64,000 nt of DNA, from contig NZ_VIVL01000005.1 of NCBI RefSeq assembly GCF_007828835.1, forward strand, positions 186,001 to 250,000. Reading direction: 5' to 3'. Shown here one piece after another: positions 58,101-64,000 of the stretch. Made by a program: the position numbers and the translations under genes. This stretch comes from Variovorax beijingensis. GTDB lineage: Bacteria; Pseudomonadota; Gammaproteobacteria; Burkholderiales; Burkholderiaceae_C. Under the pieces are notes generated by a model, which was not told where the DNA came from, made no database searches, and saw nothing but the letters and a program-made list of their open reading frames with translations. Numbering within the stretch: position 1 is the stretch's first letter; every line of letters starts with the position of its first letter.

Positions 58101-61100
58101 CGTTCACCGCGTCGGTGGGTGCCACGCCGGGGGCCACGTTGGTGATGACCGTGTTGCCGGCATTGATGCCGGTGATCGTCACGCTCGGGCCGCCCGTGAT
58201 CGTGAGGCCGTTGTTGTTCAGCACCGTGCCGCCGGTGGTCACGCTGGTGAAGGTGGGCGTTGCGCTGGTGGCGATCTGCACCTCGGCGCCATTCTGCGTG
58301 ATGGCGATGTTGTTGCCCGCCGTGTAGGTGGCGGTGGCGCCCGGGGCGATGTTCTGCACGCTGGTGCCGGTCACGGTGCCGGTGCCGGTTTGCGCCGTGG
58401 TCACGTTCCAGCCCTTGCCGGCGGTGACGGCCACGGCATCGATCGCCGAGTTGGTGGCGAACAGCTGGCTGCCGTTGATGGCGTCGGTCGAGGTCTGGGA
58501 GATCCGTCCCGCCGCCACGTTGGTGATGGTGCGCTCGGCACCCGGAGCGCCCACGCTCACCGTCGAGGCCGGCGTGGTGCCCTGGAAGTTGTAGGTCGTG
58601 CCGTTGATCACGGTGCTGGCCGTGCCGGCCACCTTGCTCGTGGTGGAACCCGCGCCCAGCGCCACGTCGCCCGCGTTGGCGCTCGCGTTCGCGCCAGAGC
58701 CCAGTGCCACCCCGTTGACCGTGCTGACCGCGGCGTTGGTGCCCATGGCCACGCTGCCGGTGGCCGCCGCGGTGGTGCTGGCGCCCACGCCCGCGGCAAT
58801 GGAGTTGATGCCCTGCGCCCCGTCGTTGTTGACGTTGCCGCCGGCCACCCCGTTGTCGTTCACGCTGTAGTACTTGGTCTTGTTGGCCGCCACCGTGTCG
58901 TTCAGCTGGTCCACGTTGACCGCATCGGTGGGTGCCACGCCGGTCGCCACGTTGGTGATGACCGTGTTGCCGGCATTGATGCCGGTGATCGTCACGCTCG
59001 GGCCGCCCGTGATCGTGAGGCCGTTGTTGTTCATCACCGTGCCGCCGGTGGTCACGCTGGTGAAGCTGGGCGTTGCGCTGGTGGCGATCTGCACCTCGGC
59101 GCCGTTCTGCGTGATGGCGATGTTGTTGCCGGCCGTGTAGGTGGCGGTGGCGCCCGGTGCGATGTTCTGCACGCTGGTGCCGGTCGCGGTGCCGGTGCCG
59201 GTCTGGGCCGTGGTCACGTTCCAGCCCTTGCCGGCGGTGACGGCCACGGCATCGATCGCCGAGTTGGTGGCGAACAGCTGGCTGCCGTTGATCGCATCGG
59301 TCGAGGTGCCGGAGATCCGGCCGGCCGCGACGTTGGTGATGGTGCGCTCGGCGCCTGGAGCGCCCACGCTCACCGTCGAGGCCGGCGTGGTGCCCTGGAA
59401 GTTGTAGGTCGTGCCGTTGATCACGGTGCTGGCCGTGCCGACGGCAGCGGCCGTCACCGAGCCCGAGCCCAGTGCCACGTCGCCTGCATTGTTGGCCACG
59501 GCCGTGTCGCCGAGCGCCAGGGCCGAAGCTGCGAGCGCCTGCGCGCCGTTGCCGACCGCCGTGGCGCGCACCGCGGCGGCGGTCGCGCCCGGGCCGATGG
59601 CCGCCGCAGCCTCGCCGGACGCGTTGGCGAACTCGCCGACTGCCAGGCTGTTGGTGGCGCTGGCGGTGGAGAAGGCGCCCAGCGCCGTGGAGCCGCTGGC
59701 CCCCGATGCCGTGGCGTTGACGCCGATCGCGGTGCTGCTGACGGCCGAAGCCTTGGTGCCGGTGCCGATCGCAATCGCATCGCCGGCCGACGCGCTCGCC
59801 CCGAAGCCCTGCGCAACGGACTGATCGCCCGAGGCAGAGGCTGCCACGCCGCTCGCCAGCGAATTGGCGCCGGTCGCACCGTTGTTGGTGTAGTTCGCCT
59901 GCTGCACACCGCCGTCGTTCACGCTGTAGTAGTGGGTGGGCGTGCTGGCCGCGATGGCTTGCACCGCCTGGTTGGTGGCATAGAGTTGCGAGCCGTTGAT
60001 GGCATCCGTCGATGTCGCCGAGATCCGCCCCGCGGCCACGTTGGTGATGGTGCGCTCGTTGCCGACGCTGCCCACGCTCACGGTGCTCGTCGGCGTGGTG
60101 CCCTGGAAGTTGTAGGTCGTGCCACCGATGGTGGTGCTGGCCGTGCCGACCGCAGCCGCCGTCACCGAACCCGAGCCCAGCGCCACGTCGTCTGCATTGT
60201 TGGCCACTGCCGTGTCGCCGAAGGCCACCGCACCCGCCGCCAGCGCGCTGCTGGTGCTGCCGATCGCGACACTGCCCTGGCCCACCACCGTGTTGCGGTA
60301 GCCGATGCCGACCGCGCCCTGTGCTGCCGTGCCCGGCGTGCTGACCGCCTGCCCGCCGCCGCCCACCATGTTGGTATTGCCCATGGCCACGGAACCGTCG
60401 CCGGTGGCGGTGTTGTCCAGGCCCGAGGCGATCGCACCGTTGCCGGTGGCGGTGTTGGGGTCGCCGATGGCGACCGCGCCGTTGCCGTTGGCGACGTTGC
60501 CCGAGCCGATCGAAACCGCGCGACCGCCCGTGGCCCTGGCGCCGTGGCCGATCGCGACCGCGTCATCGGCATCAGCGACGGATTCACCGCCCATGGCGAT
60601 GGCATTGGCGCCCGACGCAAGGGCGCCCGCGGTGGCATTGCCGCCCATCGCCACCGCGCCGATGCCGGTGGCGCGCACGGCCGTCGCTGCCGTGGTCCCG
60701 CCCGAACCGAGCGCCGTCGCGTAGTCGGCAGCCGCATTGGTGCGGGTACCTGCCGCCAGCGCATCCAGGCCGGTTGCCCGGCTTCCGATTCCCAGTGCGA
60801 CAGCCCGATCCTGTGAGGCCGTCACGTCCGTGCCAATCGCGATGGCACTCTCTCCCAGCGCGCCCGCTCCTGGAGCCGTGCGCGCGCCAAGATTGATGGA
60901 GTTGATCTTGGATGCAATCGCCTGGAAGCCGATCGCGATGGCGTTCGGACCGCCAGCACTGGTGCCGGTGCCCTGAGCAAGGGTATTTGCTGCCGATGCC
61001 GTTGCCCGCGAACCGAGGGCGATTGCGTTGTCCGCGCCCGCATTCGCGCTCAAGCCGATCGACGTGGTCGCATTGCCCGCGACGCCGATACCTGCGTTGG

Positions 61101-62640
61101 TGCCGATGGCGACATTGTCGTTGCCGCTGACCAGATTGCCTGCCGAGGCGTCCAAGGTGGCGTCGTAGGCAACCGTGCCGTCGCCCGAACCGAAGGCGAC
61201 GTTGCGCGCTCCCGTGACGCCCGAACCCGCGCCCCGCATCACGCTCGCAATGCCCCCGCCCATGGCGGTGTTCTGCGCGCCGCTGACCAGCGTTCCGGCG
61301 GCAATGCCCACTGCGACCGAACCCGTATTGGCGACCGTCGAGCCCGCACCGGCACCCTGGCCGACAGCAACCGTGCTGGTACCGGCAGCGAGCGCTTCCG
61401 CTCCGAGCGCAAGCGAACTGTTCCCTACCGCCCGGGCGGTGTTCCCGAGGGCTGTGGCTGCGTCGCTGGTCGCCTGTGCCTCATTGCCTAGCGCGACGGT
61501 GCGCAGTCCAAGCGCCTTGCTCCCCCATCCTCCGGCAAACGCAAAAGCGGCGCCGGCCGTGGAACTGACACCGACCGCTGTGGAGTTCCCTCCCGAGGCA
61601 TTGGCGAAGGTGCCCAACGCGCTGGCGCCAGCTCCGGTGGCAGTGGCGGCAGCTCCCAGCGCGACTGCATTGATGTTGCTAGCGACCGTGCCGGTACCTA
61701 CCGCGACTGCAGATGTCGCAGTCGCATTCGCGTCCAAGCCGATTGACGTCGTCGCGCTGGCCGCGACGCCGATGCCTGCGTTGGTGCCGATGGCGATATT
61801 GTCGTTGCCGCTGACCAGACTGCCTGCCGAAGCCTTCAAGGTGCCATCGTAGGCGACCGTGCCATCGCCCGAACCGAAGGCGACGTTGCGCGTCCCCGTG
61901 ACGCCCGAGCCCGCGCCCCGCATCACGCTCGCAATGCCCCCGCCCATGGCGGTGTTCTGCGCGCCGGAGACAAATTGTCCCGAGGCAATACCCACTGCGA
62001 CCGAACCCGTATTGGCGCTCGACGAGGCCGCGCCGGCCCCCTGGCCGATCGCAACGGTGCTGTCCCCGACCGCCTGAGCGGTTGCCCCAAGGGCGGTGGC
62101 TGATGCGCCGGTGGCCAAGGCTTGGAATCCAACCGCAGTGGCCCGGAGCCCGCTGGAATTCACGTCTGTGCCGATTGCAATGGCGCTCTCGGCCAATGCA
62201 CCTGTCCCAGCGGCTGTGCGCGCGCCCACGTAAATGGCATTGGTCGCAGAGGCAATGGCGTTGATGCCGAGACTCGTGGCATTTGTGCCTCCGCTGAACG
62301 CGTTGAAGCCTATTGCAGTGGCTCCGCCGAAAGTCGCTTGGGACTGCTGACCTGCACAGGTCGAGCTGAGGTTGTAGGAGTAGTACGGAGCCGCGGTACA
62401 GAGCGCCTGCGCCTGGACCGACGAGGCCCACCCCATCCCGCCCATCGCCGCCAGCGCCGCCACGATCCTGGCGAACTTGCCGTAGACCTTCGAGGTGCCC
62501 GCCGGCCGCGACGGCTCGGCATCCGGGCCGCTCGCCAGTGCCCGCGAAGAACCCTTTTTGCCCCGTGCCGATGCGAGCTCGGAGGCCGCCACCCAGGCGC
62601 CCAATGCCTCATTCCAGATGCTGCGGTACGACTTATTCAT
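55114..62640 (-). CDS. Giant trimeric autotransporter adhesin (YadA/Hia type, 2508 aa)
   Basis: The extended signal peptide begins MNKSYRSIWNEALGAWVAASE (the ESPR region, here cut short) with a hydrophobic core near 58-78. The passenger has hundreds of residues of YadA-head repeats (SVAIG/TAIG-type 14-mers), many neck modules of the type 'ERTITNVAAGRIS' followed by 'STDAINGSQLFATN', and stalk segments. The C-terminal 80 residues form the membrane anchor ('GAMAMANMPQAYIPGKSMVSAG', ending 'GVAAGAGFHW'). Cys residues are almost absent after the start ('ALCTA', 'STCAG'). GGAG precedes the ATG by six bases. It mediates attachment or biofilm formation. Long internal DNA duplications are listed separately. 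Confidence 0.95.
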   Translation of the reverse strand: MNKSYRSIWNEALGAWVAASELASARGKKGSSRALASGPDAEPSRPAGTSKVYGKFARIVAALAAMGGMGWASSVQAQALCTAAPYYSYNLSSTCAGQQSQATFGGATAIGFNAFSGGTNATSLGINAIASATNAIYVGARTAAGTGALAESAIAIGTDVNSSGLRATAVGFQALATGASATALGATAQAVGDSTVAIGQGAGAASSSANTGSVAVGIASGQFVSGAQNTAMGGGIASVMRGAGSGVTGTRNVAFGSGDGTVAYDGTLKASAGSLVSGNDNIAIGTNAGIGVAASATTSIGLDANATATSAVAVGTGTVASNINAVALGAAATATGAGASALGTFANASGGNSTAVGVSSTAGAAFAFAGGWGSKALGLRTVALGNEAQATSDAATALGNTARAVGNSSLALGAEALAAGTSTVAVGQGAGAGSTVANTGSVAVGIAAGTLVSGAQNTAMGGGIASVMRGAGSGVTGARNVAFGSGDGTVAYDATLDASAGNLVSGNDNVAIGTNAGIGVAGNATTSIGLSANAGADNAIALGSRATASAANTLAQGTGTSAGGPNAIAIGFQAIASKINSINLGARTAPGAGALGESAIAIGTDVTASQDRAVALGIGSRATGLDALAAGTRTNAAADYATALGSGGTTAATAVRATGIGAVAMGGNATAGALASGANAIAMGGESVADADDAVAIGHGARATGGRAVSIGSGNVANGNGAVAIGDPNTATGNGAIASGLDNTATGDGSVAMGNTNMVGGGGQAVSTPGTAAQGAVGIGYRNTVVGQGSVAIGSTSSALAAGAVAFGDTAVANNADDVALGSGSVTAAAVGTASTTIGGTTYNFQGTTPTSTVSVGSVGNERTITNVAAGRISATSTDAINGSQLYATNQAVQAIAASTPTHYYSVNDGGVQQANYTNNGATGANSLASGVAASASGDQSVAQGFGASASAGDAIAIGTGTKASAVSSTAIGVNATASGASGSTALGAFSTASATNSLAVGEFANASGEAAAAIGPGATAAAVRATAVGNGAQALAASALALGDTAVANNAGDVALGSGSVTAAAVGTASTVINGTTYNFQGTTPASTVSVGAPGAERTITNVAAGRISGTSTDAINGSQLFATNSAIDAVAVTAGKGWNVTTAQTGTGTATGTSVQNIAPGATATYTAGNNIAITQNGAEVQIATSATPSFTSVTTGGTVMNNNGLTITGGPSVTITGINAGNTVITNVATGVAPTDAVNVDQLNDTVAANKTKYYSVNDNGVAGGNVNNDGAQGINSIAAGVGASTTAAATGSVAMGTNAAVSTVNGVALGSGANASANAGDVALGAGSTTSKVAGTASTVINGTTYNFQGTTPASTVSVGAPGAERTITNVAAGRISQTSTDAINGSQLFATNSAIDAVAVTAGKGWNVTTAQTGTGTVTGTSVQNIAPGATATYTAGNNIAITQNGAEVQIATSATPTFTSVTTGGTVLNNNGLTITGGPSVTITGINAGNTVITNVAPGVAPTDAVNVSQLNTQIDGAKIRYYSVNDGGTKQGNYANDGATGLNALAAGVNASAAGASGVAMGNGSRASAADTVAIGSGATADSAEAVAIGKGATATGGKAISIGSGNTAYGNGAVVIGDPSYASGTGAFTGGANNTANSDGTASATAANQANGAVAIGNANKAIGQGSVALGNGSTAGAVGKAGSVAIGDAAAATANAGDVALGSGSTTATAVGTASAVINGTTYNFQGTTPASTVSVGSVGAERTITNVAAGRISGTSTDAINGSQLFATNQSIEDLSSTVTTNKTKYYSVNSTGGTNEDNTGASGADAIASGKNAAASGTSAVAIGLGATASDANSVALGSGSTTAAAVGTASAVIGGTTYNFAGTTPASTVSVGSVGAERTITNVAAGRLSNTSTDAINGSQLFATNQQVTANTTQITNLGNTIGDINNGGGIKYFHATSTLPDSQALGTDSVAIGPNAVANNANDVALGAGSTTVAAVGTASTVINGTTYGFAGTTPASTVSVGAVGAERTITNVAAGRISGSSTDAINGSQLFATNQSIENLSTTVTANKTRYYSVNSTGGGNEDNLGATGADAIASGKDASATVAGSVAIGAGAVSDRFVAPSTGSIPAGSSLISYNTTDRTLLGALSVGSATSYRQITNVADGTQAQDAVTVRQLSGALMSFAVTPTLYFHANSSAADSLAIGAESVAVGPQTVVNGNNGIGIGNGAVVQQTAPGGVAIGQGATSHMADSIALGTQSSAAAVQGVALGAGSSVTQAGGVALGAGSVASTAAGVAGYVPPTATEAQRIAIGATTSTLAAVSVGDAANGQFRQITGVAAGSADSDAVNVSQLRGVQGQVAVIDQSTVKYDINPDGSINYNSVSMGGSNATGPVTVHNVAPGVAGTDAVNVNQLNSGIAGANAYTDARVNALGGEIRSIAKDASAGAAGAMAMANMPQAYIPGKSMVSAGVAGFDGQAALAIGVSKLSDNGRWVVKFSGSANSRGKVGVAAGAGFHW
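58097..58620 (-). repeat. Adhesin internal repeat A, copy 1
   Basis: About 520 bp nearly identical to 58910-59433 (offset 813). It encodes a block with 'GKGWNVTTAQTGTG', 'NIAITQNGAEVQIATSATP' and 'GPSVTITGINAGN' plus a neck. Differences are scattered substitutions, so this is a recent in-frame duplication or conversion. Confidence 0.85.
58910..59433 (-). repeat. Adhesin internal repeat A, copy 2
   Basis: Partner of 58097-58620. Codes for the same stalk and neck block, with Ser for Thr in 'SATPSF' and Met for Leu in 'TVMNN' among few changes. Confidence 0.85.
61050..61385 (-). repeat. Adhesin head repeat B, copy 1
   Basis: About 335 bp closely matching 61734-62069 (offset 684). Encodes head repeats including 'QNTAMGGGIASVMRGAGSG' and 'NVAFGSGDGTVAYD'. 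These head repeats are recognisable by the rare Met-Arg segment. Confidence 0.8.
61734..62069 (-). repeat. Adhesin head repeat B, copy 2
   Basis: Partner of 61050-61385, nearer the N-terminus of the protein. It differs at scattered codons, for example 'GQFVSG' instead of 'GTLVSG'. Confidence 0.8.
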
Positions 62641-63282
62641 GCATTTCTCCTCGATTGTTCAAGACGCCAGAAGCCTTGCTCCACGGCAAGCGAGATCCAC
62701 GGATGGCAGGTGCCATAGCCTTTAGAAATAATTGCAAAACTTTTTGTTCAATTGCAATTAAACGGAAACATTTTTTGGGCGGATCTTAAGAGATTGCAGA
62801 GGAATGCAACTGGCGTGTGGTGCATTAACGTCATTGCGGCACCGCAGCAATAAAGGATCTTTATCGAGCCTGACCTATGATTAGTAATGTAAATTGATTA
62901 TTTCTGAAAATACCTAGCATGCATCTCCGGTGGATATCGATAGAAATTTCTATTGCCTTTTCGATGAAAATAGTAACACTAAGTTCTTAAGAATTAGATT
63001 TACTGCCACGGATTTCCGTAGTGGCGAATTGAAAATTTATATCAATTGCTTTGCGACGGTAGTGCACCGAATTGGAGTGCCCCAAATTGGCCGGCACCGA
63101 ATTGGCGCGGCGGCGCGAGCTGCTGCGGATGGCTGCGGCGCGTGCTCAGGAGACGGTGCGCAGCCCGTCGAGCGGGGAGGGGGAAATTGCTGTTGCGAAC
63201 ACCTGCCGCCATGGGGTGTTCGCGAGGCAGATGCGCCGCGAGAACCGCGGCGCATCGAAGGGAACGGCTTGGCGGGAGCGGC
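62641..63282. other. 642-bp AT-rich intergenic region upstream of the adhesin
   Basis: No convincing gene. 62715-63060 is far richer in A/T than the rest of the window, with runs such as TTTTTTGGG and several TTGCAATT-like palindromes near 62730-62760, close to the adhesin start; this looks like a silencer-bound promoter zone. A triple 15-bp repeat lies at 63064-63108. The base-composition jump suggests the adhesin locus was acquired horizontally or is kept AT-rich for H-NS-type control. Confidence 0.6.
63064..63108. repeat. Three tandem 15-bp repeats
   Basis: Units GCACCGAATTGGAGT, GCCCCAAATTGGCCG and GCACCGAATTGGCGC share AATTGG at fixed 15-bp steps. An open frame across them would read Ala-Pro-Asn-Trp three times, but no ribosome site or long coding frame supports translation. 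They may be protein-binding iterons or a short slippage expansion. Confidence 0.7.
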
Positions 63283-63717
63283 TTAACGCAGCACGTAGCC
63301 GCTCAGGCGCCACGTGCCGCTGGCGTCGAGGCGAAAACTCGTCATCTCGCGCACCACCCGGTTGCTCGCGTTGGCAAAGCGGGTTTCGTATTCGACGTTG
63401 ATGTATTGGCCGGCCACATCGGGATCGTCGTTTGCAACCAACTGGCGATTGACCGAGACCCAGGTGCGCTGCTGCGCCGCGCCGAGTGGCGACCGCGATG
63501 CCTCGACCTGGCGAACGAACTCGGGACGTGCGACCCGCTTTTTGGTGGCGGGGCCCGAGCCGTCCCAGAGTTCGCCGATCTTGCCCTGGTCCACCAATTG
63601 GATCGCTTGCAGGCCGCCGCGAACCATGTTCGTCGGATCGGCGTCCTGGGCCGAGGCCGTGCTCATCCAACCCGCCAGGAATGCGGCGCCGAGCAGCAGT
63701 TTGCTTTTTGAGGTCAT
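63283..63717 (-). CDS. DUF4019 periplasmic protein (144 aa)
   Basis: MTSKSKLLLGAAFLAGWMST and a cleavage site after 'ASAQ' form a signal peptide. The mature part follows the DUF4019 pattern: 'IGELWDGSGPATKKRV', 'EASRSPLGAAQQRTW', 'GQYINVEYETRF' and the end 'GTWRLSGYVLR'. A small secreted or periplasmic protein of unknown role. The start at 63717 begins the signal peptide; longer in-frame starts upstream have poor composition. Beyond it, 63718-64000 shows no supportable gene. Confidence 0.85.
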   Translation of the reverse strand: MTSKSKLLLGAAFLAGWMSTASAQDADPTNMVRGGLQAIQLVDQGKIGELWDGSGPATKKRVARPEFVRQVEASRSPLGAAQQRTWVSVNRQLVANDDPDVAGQYINVEYETRFANASNRVVREMTSFRLDASGTWRLSGYVLR

Positions 63718-64000
63718 GTCAGGTCCGGGAGTGATATGAATTTCAACATGTAAATATACCGATTCGCATGCGGCACTTTCATGGTGCCGTACGTTTATAG
63801 CACTCGGGATTGATGCGCGAATGCGGATGCCGTCGCGCGATGGCACCTTGATAGGCAATTAAGAATCGCGCCGATCTTTCCATTGCCATTGAAGCGCGAG
63901 TCTTCAATGTGCATGCAACACGCTTCGATGCCTGCGGCACTTGAAAGAAATGAAGAAGCAGCAATCGCTTGCCAGGCGTTGCCTGCATTGAATCTGGATG

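Noticed and set aside
55051-60816. A 1921-residue open frame on the plus strand opposite the adhesin
   Set aside because: It is made of Arg/Ala/His/Gly-rich low-complexity sequence created by the repetitive GC-rich adhesin codons; the minus strand encodes a coherent adhesin with signal and anchor.
63046-63711. Plus-strand frame with three Ala-Pro-Asn-Trp repeats
   Set aside because: The repeats come from the 15-bp DNA units; the rest of the frame is antisense to the DUF4019 gene.
63779-63988. 69-residue minus-strand frame at the right edge
   Set aside because: Residue composition is not like neighbours, no ribosome site, and no recognisable motif.
1-64000. CRISPR arrays, tRNA or rRNA genes, insertion sequences, phage genes
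   Set aside because: None seen: no regularly spaced direct repeats of 25-40 bp, no transposase-like protein, and no tRNA cloverleaf noticed by eye. A tRNAscan or ISfinder search would be decisive.

Overview
The window is GC-rich (about two thirds G+C), densely coded and full of overlapping stop/start codons. Gene content (Nar nitrate reductase with paired NarK carriers, quinol NO reductase, BigR/Blh persulfide module, class II ribonucleotide reductase, ESPR-type trimeric autotransporter) points to a betaproteobacterium of the Burkholderiales, probably Comamonadaceae and perhaps Variovorax-like. This is inferred from protein flavour only. No rRNA, tRNA, CRISPR array or insertion sequence was seen.

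Layout. 1-5364: edge of a Phd-type antitoxin gene, a universal stress protein (USP), a beta-CASP nuclease and an OmpR-type two-component system. 5487-11914: USP, BON and alcohol dehydrogenase genes; a small ORF, a Deg-like lipoprotein protease and a DksA/TraR zinc-finger gene; another USP; a second BON protein; a shrunken ornithine carbamoyltransferase (OTC)-like gene. 12132-16433: an FNR-like regulator, the YeeE/YedE-BigR-Blh persulfide module, a second degenerate OTC and a small conserved ORF. 16753-20742: phasin-like gene, desaturase remnant, USP and a two-domain kinase. 20759-27147: NO module (DUF2249, norB, nsrR, DUF59, two NnrS-type membrane proteins). 27160-43675: one very long minus-strand run narK1-narK2-narGHJI-parvulin-carbonic anhydrase-nitronate monooxygenase-nrdJ-nitroreductase-acyltransferase. 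43817-48675: YitT, two hemerythrins, a frameshifted UbiH-type hydroxylase, OsmC, methyltransferase and DsrE. 48888-53735: a membrane protein, a Cys-rich histidine kinase with sigma-54 regulator, a Cys-rich small protein, and a Crp-type regulator with an unknown partner. 54070-54193: a candidate small RNA. 54249-62640: OmpA lipoprotein and a 2508-residue adhesin. 63283-63717: a DUF4019 protein.

The unifying theme is low-oxygen life. Twelve sites fitting TTGAY-N4-nnCAA (FNR/ANR type) lie upstream of genes across the first 54 kb, and nearly all have a -10-like hexamer 21-22 bases further on, which is class II FNR promoter geometry. They serve four USPs, both BON genes, both OTC-like genes, the phasin, the NO reductase operon, the nar run, probably OsmC, and a gene-free stretch that looks like a 70-nt small RNA. 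The FNR-type regulator at 12132-12926 keeps the FNR recognition helix but has lost the N-terminal iron-sulfur cysteines.

Most unusual items: the predicted FNR-activated small RNA; two catalytically dead OTC remnants that kept anaerobic promoters; predicted leaderless mRNAs; a hemerythrin lacking its first iron ligand; and the fusion of nitrate respiration with B12-dependent deoxynucleotide synthesis in one translationally coupled run.
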